Assembly: GCA_038213835.1 (NCBI GenBank) | Contig: JBBQSN010000015.1 | Coordinates: forward strand, 1-29,992 | DNA length: 29,992 bases | Reading direction: 5' to 3' | Source: JBBQSN01 sp038213835 | GTDB taxonomy: Bacteria; Actinomycetota; Actinomycetes; Actinomycetales; CAWJMD01 | Shown here: piece after piece, positions 14,660 to 21,958 of the stretch | How positions within the stretch are numbered: position 1 is the first letter of the stretch | How the letters are laid out: every line of letters starts with the position of its first letter | The notes under the pieces: generated by a model | Databases searched by the model: none | Seen by the model: only the letters and a program-made list of their open reading frames with translations | What the model was told of the DNA's origin: nothing | Made by a program: the position numbers and the translations under genes

Positions 14660-14715
14660 GAGACCAGTGTGGCACGCGGGTCCGCAGAGCACCGGCGGGG
14701 ACCGCGCGGGCGCGC

Positions 14716-14721
14716 TACAGT
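14716..14721 (+). promoter_or_regulatory. trpS -10 box (leaderless leader transcript)
   Basis: TACAGT fits TANNNT and ends exactly 6 nt before the leader-peptide GTG at 14728, so transcription should begin at that start codon. No good -35 hexamer is visible 16-19 nt upstream, where the sequence is all G and C. Confidence 0.6.
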
Positions 14722-14727
14722 CGCCGC

Positions 14728-14763
14728 GTGTTCACGACGTCGCTCCGCTGGTGGGCCGCCTGA
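14728..14763 (+). CDS. trpS leader peptide (V-F-T-T-S-L-R-W-W-A-A)
   Basis: The frame runs from GTG at 14728 to TGA at 14761-14763, 12 codons. Codons 8 and 9 are TGG TGG (14749-14754), tandem Trp codons that occur very rarely by chance. The last codons and stop overlap the first attenuator segment. Starvation for charged tRNA-Trp would stall the ribosome on segment 1 and let segments 2 and 3 pair. A comparable leader-peptide attenuator is known for an auxiliary trpS of Streptomyces coelicolor. Confidence 0.85.
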   Translation: MFTTSLRWWAA

Positions 14764-14825
14764 GGCGGCCCCCTCCGAAGCACGTCCGGACACCAGGCCG
14801 CCCCGTCGAGGCGGCCTTCGTCGTT
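14753..14825 (+). promoter_or_regulatory. trpS transcription attenuator
   Basis: Four complementary segments are visible: 1 = GGGCCGCC (14753-14760), 2 = GGCGGCCC (14764-14771), 3 = GGCCGCC (14796-14802), 4 = GGCGGCC (14810-14816). Segment 1:2 forms a pause hairpin, 3:4 a terminator followed by TTCGTCGTT (14817-14825), and 2:3 pair perfectly over 7 bp as antiterminator. A ribosome stalled on the Trp codons would cover segment 1 and favour 2:3, allowing readthrough into trpS. Confidence 0.85.
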
Positions 14826-14865
14826 CCCGGGCCAGGTCGCCTCCCCGTCACCCCGAGGAGGGCCA

Positions 14866-15936
14866 ATGACCCTGACCACCCCGCACTCCCCCACCCCGCA
14901 CTCCCCAGCCCCGCCGCCAGGCACCCCGACCGGCTCCCGGACGTTGTCGGGCCTCAAGCCCACCGGGCCGCTGCACCTGGGCAACCTGCTGTCGGCGGTG
15001 CGTCCGCTGACGCGGGCCAGCCGCACCTCGCAGCTCCCGGAGGGGGTGCTCGCCATGGTCGCCGACCTGCACGCCGTCACCGTGCCGCACGACCCGGACC
15101 GGCTCCGGGCCCGCACCCGCGAGGTCGCGGCCGTCGCCCTCGCCGCCGGCCTCGACCCCGGGGGCGCGACCCTGTTCGTCCAGTCCGAGGTGCCGGCGCA
15201 CCGTCGGCTTCACTACCTGCTCGAGGCCGTCGCGAAGGTGGGCGAGGCCACCCGGATGGTGCAGTTCACGGAGAGGTCGCGCACCGGCGCGGGCGACGGC
15301 GTCCGGCTGGCGCTGCTGACCTACCCGGTGCTGATGGCGGCCGACATCCTGCTCTACCACGTGGACGCCGTCCCGGTCGGCGAGGACCAGGACCAGCACC
15401 TTCAGCTCGCCCGCACCCTGGCGCACCGCGCCAACCGCCTCTACGGCGCGGGCCTCGTGGTCCCCCGTGGTGTCCAGCCCGAGGTCGCGCCACGACTGAT
15501 GGACCTGCAGGACCCGACCGTGAAGATGGAGAAGACCAACCCGTCGCACGCCGGGGTGCTGTTCGTCCTCGACCCGCCGGACGTGCTGGCGCGCAAGGTG
15601 TCTCGTGCGGTCACCGACCCCGAGTCGGGCCCGGGTTCGGTGCGCTACGACCCCGTGGCCAAGCCCGGCGTGGCGAACCTCCTCGACCTGCTCGCGGCCT
15701 GCACGGGTGTGGATGCGGCCTACGCGGCCCGCGGCATCGACTCCTACCGGGAGCTGAAGGAGTCCGTCACCGAGACCGTCCTCGCGACGGTGCGTCCGGT
15801 GCAGCAGCGGTACGCCGAGATCGTCTCGGACGCAACGGCGCTGGACCGCGTGCTCGACGACGGGGGCGCACGTGCCCGCGCGCTCGCAGAGCCCGTCGTC
15901 GCCCAGCTCGAGGCCGCCATGGGACTGTGCCGCTGA
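14866..15936 (+). CDS. trpS: Tryptophan--tRNA ligase
   Basis: The 356-aa enzyme is a class Ic synthetase that charges tRNA-Trp. Motifs: SGLKPTGPLHLGN with the HIGH-type signature (28-40), MVADLHAVTVPHDP (64-77), TYPVLMAADILLYHVDAVPVGEDQDQH (152-178), and DLQDP before the KMSKS loop (213-217). The KMSKS loop is unusual: KMEKTNPS (220-227) instead of KMSKS. The His of the DLHAVT segment, which corresponds to the position whose change to Asn gives indolmycin resistance in studied TrpRS enzymes, is retained. A GAGGAGG ribosome site precedes the ATG at 14866; the first 25 residues are Pro/Thr-rich repeats. The Trp attenuator upstream independently confirms the assignment. It converges on the macro-domain gene with 12 bp between stops. 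Confidence 0.95.
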   Translation: MTLTTPHSPTPHSPAPPPGTPTGSRTLSGLKPTGPLHLGNLLSAVRPLTRASRTSQLPEGVLAMVADLHAVTVPHDPDRLRARTREVAAVALAAGLDPGGATLFVQSEVPAHRRLHYLLEAVAKVGEATRMVQFTERSRTGAGDGVRLALLTYPVLMAADILLYHVDAVPVGEDQDQHLQLARTLAHRANRLYGAGLVVPRGVQPEVAPRLMDLQDPTVKMEKTNPSHAGVLFVLDPPDVLARKVSRAVTDPESGPGSVRYDPVAKPGVANLLDLLAACTGVDAAYAARGIDSYRELKESVTETVLATVRPVQQRYAEIVSDATALDRVLDDGGARARALAEPVVAQLEAAMGLCR

Positions 15937-15948
15937 CGGCCCGCCGGC

Positions 15949-16482
15949 TCAGGCGTCGAGCGCCTGCGCCAGGTGCGCGGCGAACACCGCCTGCAGCCTC
16001 GACGAGAACAGTACGAGGACCACGTGGTCGAGGGCGTCCGGGTACCGGTCGCACCACGCCACGACGGCTCCGACCGCGACCCGCGCAGCCTCGTCGGCGT
16101 CCCAGCCGTACACGCCGGCGCCCACGGCCGGGAACGCGACCGAACGAGCGCCGAGCCGGCGGACCTCCTCGAGCGAGGAGGTGTAGCACCGGGCCAGGTC
16201 GGCCGGGTCGTCTTGACCGCGGTTCCTGTTCGGCCCCACCGTGTGCACGACCCAGCGCGCCGCCAGGTCGCCGGCACCGGTGGCTACGGCCTCCCCGACC
16301 GGCAGCCCGTCCGGCCACGTGGTCCGGCGCACCTCGCGACACTCCTGCAGCAGGACGGGGCCGGCCGCGGCGTGGATCGCGCCGTCGACCCCGCCACCGC
16401 CCAGCAGCGACGAGCTCGCCGCGTTGACGACGACGTCGACGTGCTCGTGGGTGATGTCGCCCTCGATCGCCTCGATCCGCAT
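15949..16482 (-). CDS. Macro domain protein (probable ADP-ribose/O-acetyl-ADP-ribose hydrolase)
   Basis: The 177-aa product is a single macro domain. It begins MRIEAIEGDITHEHVDVVVNAASSSLLGGGGVDGAIH, in which GDIT, VNAAN-like VNAAS and the GGGGVDGAIH phosphate-binding loop are the ADP-ribose-binding motifs; the later FPAVGAGVYGW is the second loop. Macro domains of this class remove ADP-ribose or deacetylate O-acetyl-ADP-ribose, a sirtuin product. The usual VNAAN Asn is replaced by Ser here, which may lower catalysis. A GAGGAGG ribosome site overlapping the proA stop lies 4 nt before the ATG at 16482, so it is the last gene of the obgE-proB-proA series and likely translationally coupled to proA. 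Confidence 0.92.
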   Translation of the reverse strand: MRIEAIEGDITHEHVDVVVNAASSSLLGGGGVDGAIHAAAGPVLLQECREVRRTTWPDGLPVGEAVATGAGDLAARWVVHTVGPNRNRGQDDPADLARCYTSSLEEVRRLGARSVAFPAVGAGVYGWDADEAARVAVGAVVAWCDRYPDALDHVVLVLFSSRLQAVFAAHLAQALDA

Positions 16483-16491
16483 CCAGCCTCC

Positions 16492-17802
16492 TCAGTCGCG
16501 GACGTGGCCGTCGCCGTGGACGAGCCACCGTGTCGTGGTGAGCTCGGCCAGCCCCATCGGGCCGCGGGCGTGCAGCTTCTGGGTGGAGATGCCGATCTCG
16601 GCGCCCAGCCCGAGCTGGCCGCCGTCGGTGAACCGGGTGGAGGCGTTGACCATCACGGCCGCGGAGTCGACCTCGGCGCAGAACCGGTCGGCCGAGGCGA
16701 GGTCCGCGGTGACGATCGCCTCGGTGTGGCCGCTGGACCAGGTGCGGACGTGGTCGAGGGCGTCGTCGAGGGAGTCGACCACGCCCAGGGCGACCTCGAG
16801 AGCGAGGTACTCGGTGCCCCAGTCGTCATCGGTCGCCGTCTCGACCGGGACGCCGACCGCCGCGGCAGCGGCGGCCGCGCGCGCGTCGACGTGCAGCCGC
16901 ACGCCGGCCGCGTGCAGGTCTCGCAGGACGTCCTGCAGCAACCCCGGAGCGGCGTCCTCGTGCACCAGGACGGTCTCGGCCGCGTTGCAGACACCCACCC
17001 GGTGGGTCTTGGAGTTCAGCACGATCGCGCGCGCCCGCTCGGGGTCGGCCGAGGCGTCCAGGTAGACGTGGCAGTTGCCGACACCGGTCTCGATCACGGG
17101 GACGGTCGAGCCCGCGACCACGGCCTGGATGAGGCCCGCACCGCCCCGCGGGATCAGCACGTCGACCAGGCCACGCGCCCGCATCAGCACGGCGGCGCCC
17201 TCGCGTCCCCACGGGTCGACGGTGGCGACCAGGTCGGCGGGCAGCCCCTGCGAGGCGAGCGCGTCCCTGATCACCTGGACCAGGACGACGTTCGACCCGA
17301 TCGCCGCCGACCCGCCGCGCAGCACCACGGCGTTGCCGCTCTTGAGCGCCAGCGTGGCGGCGTCGACCGTCACGTTCGGGCGCGCCTCGTAGATCATCGC
17401 GACGACGCCCATCGGCACCCGCACCTGCCGCAGCCGCAGCCCGTTGGCCAGCCGCTGGCCGCGCACGACCTCGCCGCACGGGTCGGGCAGGGCGGCGACG
17501 GCGCGGACGGCGGCGGCGATCGCCGCGACCCGGTCGACGTCCAGCCGCAGCCGGTCGAGCAGTCCGTCGGCCATGCCGTCGCGGCGACCTCGCTCGACGT
17601 CCTCGGCGTTGGCCCGCACGATCCGGTCGGCGGCGGCGACGAGGGCGTCGGCGACGGCGTGCAGCGCGGCGTCCTTGGTGGCGCGCGAGGCCGAGGCCAG
17701 GGCCCGGGACGCGGTGCGGGCGGCGCGGCAGGCGCCGAGGACGGCCTCCTCGACCGGGACGGCGGGTGTCTGCGGGGGCGTGCTCAGCGCGGTCCGGCTC
17801 AC
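16492..17802 (-). CDS. proA: Gamma-glutamyl phosphate reductase
   Basis: ProA reduces gamma-glutamyl phosphate with NADPH to glutamate semialdehyde, step two of proline synthesis. The 436-aa sequence has the aldehyde-dehydrogenase-like fold: MIYEARPNVT (136-145), LALKSGNAVVLRGGSAA (151-167), the catalytic Cys272 in VGVCNAAET, and C-terminal FTDGGQLGLGAEIGISTQKLHARGPMGL. Length is normal. The GTG at 17802 is the likely start, with a poor ribosome site (GGGG 3-6 nt upstream). It is separated from proB by the 145-aa gene, all in one direction. Confidence 0.97.
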   Translation of the reverse strand: MSRTALSTPPQTPAVPVEEAVLGACRAARTASRALASASRATKDAALHAVADALVAAADRIVRANAEDVERGRRDGMADGLLDRLRLDVDRVAAIAAAVRAVAALPDPCGEVVRGQRLANGLRLRQVRVPMGVVAMIYEARPNVTVDAATLALKSGNAVVLRGGSAAIGSNVVLVQVIRDALASQGLPADLVATVDPWGREGAAVLMRARGLVDVLIPRGGAGLIQAVVAGSTVPVIETGVGNCHVYLDASADPERARAIVLNSKTHRVGVCNAAETVLVHEDAAPGLLQDVLRDLHAAGVRLHVDARAAAAAAAVGVPVETATDDDWGTEYLALEVALGVVDSLDDALDHVRTWSSGHTEAIVTADLASADRFCAEVDSAAVMVNASTRFTDGGQLGLGAEIGISTQKLHARGPMGLAELTTTRWLVHGDGHVRD

Positions 17803-17854
17803 GTCCCCAGGTTACGGCCCCGTGGGGCGGGCGTCAGGGTCGGACCAGGGCCGG

Positions 17855-18292
17855 TCAGAACGGGCGGACGTCGCCCGTCGCGAGCACGTCGCGCTCCTCC
17901 GGACCCGCGCTCCGGGCGCGACGGGTGTCGCGGTCGACGACCTCGAGCCCGACCACGTGCCAGGGCGGCAGGCCCACGCTGCGCCGGTGGTCGTTCCAGA
18001 CCCGCAGGGCCAGGGCGGCGGCGTCGTCGGCGTCCTCGGCCTCGTCCCAGTACGTGACCTCGGCGCGCTCGGCGTTGTACCGGACCGACGCCAGGAACGG
18101 ACTGGCCTGGCAGAGTCGTTGCAGGGCCAGGCCGAGCTGCTGGGCGTCGGTGGCGGGGCCGGCCAGGGTCACGCGCACGTGCCACAGGGGCAGGTCGGAC
18201 GCGTCGGTGCCGGCGAAGGCGGGCGGCACGTCCGGGTGCAGGGTGATGGCAGGCCCGATCGCCTCGTCGGCCGCGCTCGCGTCCTCGTTCAT
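17855..18292 (-). CDS. Hypothetical protein between proB and proA, 145 aa
   Basis: I cannot name this protein. It has a defined start (ATG 18292 after a GGAGGGAGGG ribosome site 3 nt upstream) and good codon bias. The central part (about 36-118) has alternating hydrophobic strands and helices: LWHVRVTLAGPATD, LGLALQRLCQASPFLASVRY, AEVTYWDEAEDADDAAALALRVWNDHR, and PPWHVVGLEVVDRD. This looks like an alpha/beta sandwich of about 100 residues, soluble, with no signal peptide. The gap to proB is 33 bp and to proA 52 bp, so it is probably co-transcribed with proline genes, but no role can be inferred. Confidence 0.75.
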   Translation of the reverse strand: MNEDASAADEAIGPAITLHPDVPPAFAGTDASDLPLWHVRVTLAGPATDAQQLGLALQRLCQASPFLASVRYNAERAEVTYWDEAEDADDAAALALRVWNDHRRSVGLPPWHVVGLEVVDRDTRRARSAGPEERDVLATGDVRPF

Positions 18293-18325
18293 GCACCCTC
18301 CCTCCGACCCCGAGCCATGGCGACC

Positions 18326-19501
18326 TCAGCCGTGCAGGATCACCATCGCGTCGCGGTGCACGACCTCGCGGTCGTAACCAGGCCCCAACGAGGCCACCAG
18401 CTCTGCGGTGGTGCGACCCAGCAGGCCCGGCAGCTCCTCTGATGAGTAGTTGACCAGCCCACGGGCCACGGCGTCCTGGTTTTCGTCACAGAGGTCGACA
18501 GGATCACCCGCCTCGAACGTGCCGGACGTGGCGACCACCCCCGCAGGGAGCAACGAGGCCCCTCGTCGCGTCACGGCCCGCACCGCGCCCGCGTCCAGCA
18601 CCACCCGGCCCGCGGGGTCGGCTGCGTGCGCGAGCCACAGCAGCCGGGTCGGCACCCGGCGGCCGGTGGCGTCGAACCAGGTGCCGACGTCGGCCCCGGC
18701 CAGGGCGTCCGACAGCTGCGGTGCCGCGGTGAGCAGGGTCGCGATCCCCGAGGTCGTGGCCATCGCGGCGGCCTGCACCTTGGTGAGCATGCCGCCGGTC
18801 CCCAGACCCGCCGCACCCACCGAGCCGATGGTGACGGCGTCGAGGTCCTGCGGGCCGTGCACACGCGGGATCCGCCGGGTGCCCTGGCGCTGCGGAGGGC
18901 CGTCGTAGAGGCCGTCGACGTCGGACAGCAGGACCAGGGCGTCGGCGTGCACCAGGTGCGCCACGAGCGCCGCGAGCCGGTCGTTGTCGCCGAGCCGGAT
19001 CTCCTGGGTGGCGACGGTGTCGTTCTCGTTCACCACCGGGACGACCCCCAGCTGGAGCAGGCGGTACAGGGTCCGCTGGGCGTTGCGGTAGTGGCTGCGG
19101 CGCACCACGTCGTCGGCGGTCAGCAGCACCTGGCCGACCTGGAGCCCGTGCGCGGTGAAGGCGTCCGCGTACCGGGCCACCAGCTGCCCCTGCCCCACGC
19201 TGGCGGCGGCCTGCTGGGTGGCGAGGTCACCGGGACGGCGGGCCAGCCCGAGCGGCGCCAGCCCGGCCGCGATCGCCCCGGACGAGACCAGGACGACCTC
19301 GCCGCCGCCGCGCACCCACCGCGCGAGGGCGTCGACCAGGACACCCAGACGGTGCGGGTCGAGCCCACCGGCCGCCGTCGTCAGCGACGATGAGCCGACC
19401 TTGACCACGATCCGTCCGGCTCGTACGAGGTCGGCGCGGGAGCGGACGGCCCCGGCCCCGCTGAGGCGCTGCTCGACTCGGGCAGCGTCCCCCGTCGCCA
19501 C
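18326..19501 (-). CDS. proB: Glutamate 5-kinase
   Basis: ProB phosphorylates glutamate to gamma-glutamyl phosphate, the first and feedback-inhibited step of proline synthesis. The 391-aa product has the amino-acid-kinase core: VVKVGSSSL (32-40), LVSSGAIAAGL (71-81), VVNENDTVA (156-164), LLSDVDGLY (191-199) and GTGGMLTKV (234-242), followed by a C-terminal PUA domain (about 297-375). The GTG at 19501 is 3 nt after the obgE stop, so the pair is tightly coupled. About 25 residues of N-terminal extension precede the usual start of the kinase core. Confidence 0.97.
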   Translation of the reverse strand: MATGDAARVEQRLSGAGAVRSRADLVRAGRIVVKVGSSSLTTAAGGLDPHRLGVLVDALARWVRGGGEVVLVSSGAIAAGLAPLGLARRPGDLATQQAAASVGQGQLVARYADAFTAHGLQVGQVLLTADDVVRRSHYRNAQRTLYRLLQLGVVPVVNENDTVATQEIRLGDNDRLAALVAHLVHADALVLLSDVDGLYDGPPQRQGTRRIPRVHGPQDLDAVTIGSVGAAGLGTGGMLTKVQAAAMATTSGIATLLTAAPQLSDALAGADVGTWFDATGRRVPTRLLWLAHAADPAGRVVLDAGAVRAVTRRGASLLPAGVVATSGTFEAGDPVDLCDENQDAVARGLVNYSSEELPGLLGRTTAELVASLGPGYDREVVHRDAMVILHG

Positions 19502-19504
19502 GGG

Positions 19505-21034
19505 TCAGTCCTCGTCCGGCGCGGTCCAGCGCCCAGCGCGCCGCTCGGCGGCGAGCTCGGCCCGCGCCTCGTCCTTGCCGGCCCGACGCTCGGCGTGCCG
19601 CTCACGCCGCTCGCCGCGGCTGGCGCGGTTGGGCTCCTCGAGCCGCAGGTCGGTGCCGCGAGGGCCGGCGAGCAGCTCGGCCCCGCCCACGAGCGTGGGC
19701 TCCCAGTCGAAGACGACCGCGTCGGTCTGCGGGCCGATCAGGACGGTGGAGCCGGAGACCGCGCCGGCCTCGAACAGCGACTCCTCGACGCCGAGCCGAG
19801 CCAGCCGGTCGGCCAGGTACCCGACCGCCTCGTCGTTGCTGAAGTCGGTCTGGCGCACCCACCGCTCGGGCTTGTCGCCGCGGATGCGGAACAGGTGCTG
19901 CTCGTGGTCGGTGGGGTCCTGCTCGCGGGTGACGACGAAGCCGGTGTCGTCGACCGCCGTGGGCCGCAGCACGATCCGCGTGGCCTCCTCGGCGGGGGCG
20001 GCGTCGCGCGCCTCCTGCACGAGCCGCGCCATCGCGAACATCAGCTCGCGCAGGCCGTCGCGGGAGGTGGCCGAGACCTCGACGACCTCGTAACCGCGCC
20101 CCTCGAGCTCGGGCCGCACCAGCTCGGCCAGCTCGCGCCCCTCGGGGATGTCGACCTTGTTGAGGGCGACGACCCGCGGGCGCTCGGTGAGCGGGACGGC
20201 GGTTCCGGTCAGGTCGGGATCGACCGGGTACGCGGCGAGCTCGGCCTCGATCACCTCGAGGTCGGTGAGCGGGTCGCGCCCGGGCTCGAGGGTGGCGCAG
20301 TCCAGCACGTGCACGAGCGCGGCGCACCGCTCGACGTGGCGCAGGAACTCCAGGCCCAGCCCCTTGCCCTCGCTGGCCCCCGGGATGAGCCCGGGGACGT
20401 CGGCGACGGTGAACCGGACGTCGCCCGCCTGCACCACGCCGAGGTTCGGCACCAGGGTGGTGAACGGGTAGTCGGCGATCTTGGGCCGGGCCGCTGACAG
20501 CACCGCGATCAGGCTGGACTTACCGGCCGAGGGGTAGCCGACCAGCGCGACGTCAGCGACCGACTTGAGCTCGAGGGTGACGTCGAGCGCGTCGCCGGGC
20601 TCGCCGAGCAGCGCGAAGCCGGGCGCCTTGCGGCGGGCCGAGGCCAGCGCCGCGTTGCCGAGGCCCCCGCGTCCGCCCTGGGCGACCACGAACCGGGTAC
20701 CGGCGCCGACGAGGTCGGCGACCACCTCGCCGGAGGCCGTCTTGACGATGGTGCCGCTGGGGACCCGCAGCTCGACGTCGGCACCGTTCTTGCCGTGCCG
20801 CATGTCGCCCTCGCCGGGGGCGCCCTTGCCGCCCGAGCGGTGCGGGGTGTGGTGGAACTCCAGCAGCGTGGTGGTGGAGCCGTCGACGACCAGGACGACG
20901 TCGCCCCCGCGGCCGCCGTTGGCGCCATCGGGACCGCCGAGCGGCTTGAACTTCTCACGGTGCACGGACGCGCAGCCGTGGCCGCCGTCACCGCCGGCGA
21001 CGTGCAGCACGACGCGGTCGACGAAGCTGGTCAT
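19505..21034 (-). CDS. obgE: GTPase ObgE/CgtA
   Basis: Obg is an essential GTPase acting in 50S subunit maturation and stress control. The 509-aa protein shows the glycine-rich Obg fold (1-158, many GGxGG turns such as GGDGGHGCASVHREKF), then the G domain with P-loop GYPSAGKSS (166-174), YPFTTL (189-194), DVPGL (212-216) and NKVD (292-295), then an OCT domain (about 345-430, ending in the VDDTGFVVTREQD to WVRQTDF part) and a basic acidic-Arg tail of about 70 residues. A GGAGGA ribosome site lies 3 nt before the ATG at 21034. It follows rpmA after a strong terminator, so obgE probably has its own promoter, not identified here. Confidence 0.97.
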   Translation of the reverse strand: MTSFVDRVVLHVAGGDGGHGCASVHREKFKPLGGPDGANGGRGGDVVLVVDGSTTTLLEFHHTPHRSGGKGAPGEGDMRHGKNGADVELRVPSGTIVKTASGEVVADLVGAGTRFVVAQGGRGGLGNAALASARRKAPGFALLGEPGDALDVTLELKSVADVALVGYPSAGKSSLIAVLSAARPKIADYPFTTLVPNLGVVQAGDVRFTVADVPGLIPGASEGKGLGLEFLRHVERCAALVHVLDCATLEPGRDPLTDLEVIEAELAAYPVDPDLTGTAVPLTERPRVVALNKVDIPEGRELAELVRPELEGRGYEVVEVSATSRDGLRELMFAMARLVQEARDAAPAEEATRIVLRPTAVDDTGFVVTREQDPTDHEQHLFRIRGDKPERWVRQTDFSNDEAVGYLADRLARLGVEESLFEAGAVSGSTVLIGPQTDAVVFDWEPTLVGGAELLAGPRGTDLRLEEPNRASRGERRERHAERRAGKDEARAELAAERRAGRWTAPDED

Positions 21035-21115
21035 GCGTCCTCCGTCCGTGCTGCTCGGGCCCGGACGCCGTGGGGGTCGGACCGATGGGTGAGCAGGTGG
21101 GTCGAGAAATGGGGG

Positions 21116-21143
21116 AAGGGGTGAGCCGGACGGCTCACCCCTT
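21116..21143 (-). terminator. Terminator of the rplU-rpmA operon
   Basis: AAGGGGTGAGCC (21116-21127) pairs perfectly over 12 bp with GGCTCACCCCTT (21132-21143) around a 4-nt loop. On the minus strand it is followed by a pyrimidine-rich tail (CCCCCATTTC). It lies 58 bp beyond the rpmA stop and 82 bp before obgE, separating the ribosomal-protein genes from the obgE-proB-proA series. Confidence 0.9.
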
Positions 21144-21200
21144 CGTCAGCTGTGGTACCCGTCAGGACGGGCGGTCGTGCTCAGTCGCCGGTGGCGGTGC

Positions 21201-21452
21201 TCATTCCCCGGTGATGCTGATCGTCTTGCGGCCGCGTCGCTGACCGAAGGTCACGGCGCCGGCGACCAGCGCGAAGAGGGTGTCGTCGCGACCACGGCCC
21301 ACGCCCTCACCGGGGTGGAAGTGGGTGCCGCGCTGGCGGACGATGATCTCGCCGGCGTTGACCTGCTGGCCGCCGAAGCGCTTGACGCCGAGGCGCTGGG
21401 CGTTGGAGTCGCGACCGTTGCGCGTGGAGCTCGCGCCCTTCTTGTGTGCCAT
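21201..21452 (-). CDS. rpmA: 50S ribosomal protein L27 (bL27)
   Basis: The 83-aa protein begins MAHKKGASSTRNGRDSNAQR, the invariant bL27 N-terminus that reaches the peptidyl-transferase centre, and continues LGVKRFGGQQVNAGEIIVRQRG. There is no Firmicute-type N-terminal cleavage sequence. Length is normal. It is transcribed after rplU with a 75-bp gap. Confidence 0.98.
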   Translation of the reverse strand: MAHKKGASSTRNGRDSNAQRLGVKRFGGQQVNAGEIIVRQRGTHFHPGEGVGRGRDDTLFALVAGAVTFGQRRGRKTISITGE

Positions 21453-21527
21453 CTCGTTCTACCGCCTTCGGGAGGTCGTTCGGCCTGCTGGGTCGTTGCC
21501 TGCTGTGTCGAGGGAGCGGCTGCGCCG

Positions 21528-21836
21528 TCAGGCGTCGATGCCGGTGACCTTGACCTGCGTCAGGTGGGCGCGGTGACCCTGCCGACGCCGGTAGCCGGTC
21601 TTGTTCTTGTACCGCAGGATGGTGATCTTCGGACCCTTGGTGGCGGCCAGGATCTCGGCGGTGACGGTGACCTTCGCGAGCGTGCTCGCGTCGCTGGTGA
21701 CGGTCTCGCCGTCGACCAGCAGGACGGGCTTGAGCTCGACGGTGCTGCCGGTCTGGCCGGGGAGACGGTCGACGGTCAGGACGTCGCCGACGGCGACCTT
21801 CTCCTGACGGCCACCGGCGCGGACGATCGCGTACAC
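21528..21836 (-). CDS. rplU: 50S ribosomal protein L21 (bL21)
   Basis: The 102-aa protein starts at GTG 21836 as (V/M)YAIVRAGGRQEKVAVGD and has the C-terminal KNKTGYRRRQGHRAHLTQVKVTGI signature of bL21, which binds 23S rRNA. AAGGTGAG about 8 nt upstream is the ribosome site. A strong promoter lies about 95 bp upstream (21929-21958). The predicted leader contains a small hairpin (GCGCC 21868-21872 with GGCGC 21878-21882). Confidence 0.98.
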   Translation of the reverse strand: MYAIVRAGGRQEKVAVGDVLTVDRLPGQTGSTVELKPVLLVDGETVTSDASTLAKVTVTAEILAATKGPKITILRYKNKTGYRRRQGHRAHLTQVKVTGIDA

Positions 21837-21928
21837 GTTGAGCTCACCTTCTCGTCGTTGGGTGCTGGCGCCTCACGGGCGCACGCAGCGGGACACACCC
21901 GCGGAACTCGAGGGGTGGGCCGCCGTCC

Positions 21929-21958
21929 AGAGTACGGATCCCGCACGGCCGGGGTCAA
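21929..21958 (-). promoter_or_regulatory. rplU-rpmA promoter
   Basis: On the minus strand TTGACC (21953-21958), an 18-nt spacer and TACTCT (21929-21934) form the best sigma-A-type promoter in the window. It overlaps the last codons of the broken GNAT gene, so it serves rplU. The transcript leader would be about 85 nt with no start codon at the predicted start point, i.e. rplU is not leaderless. Confidence 0.8.
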
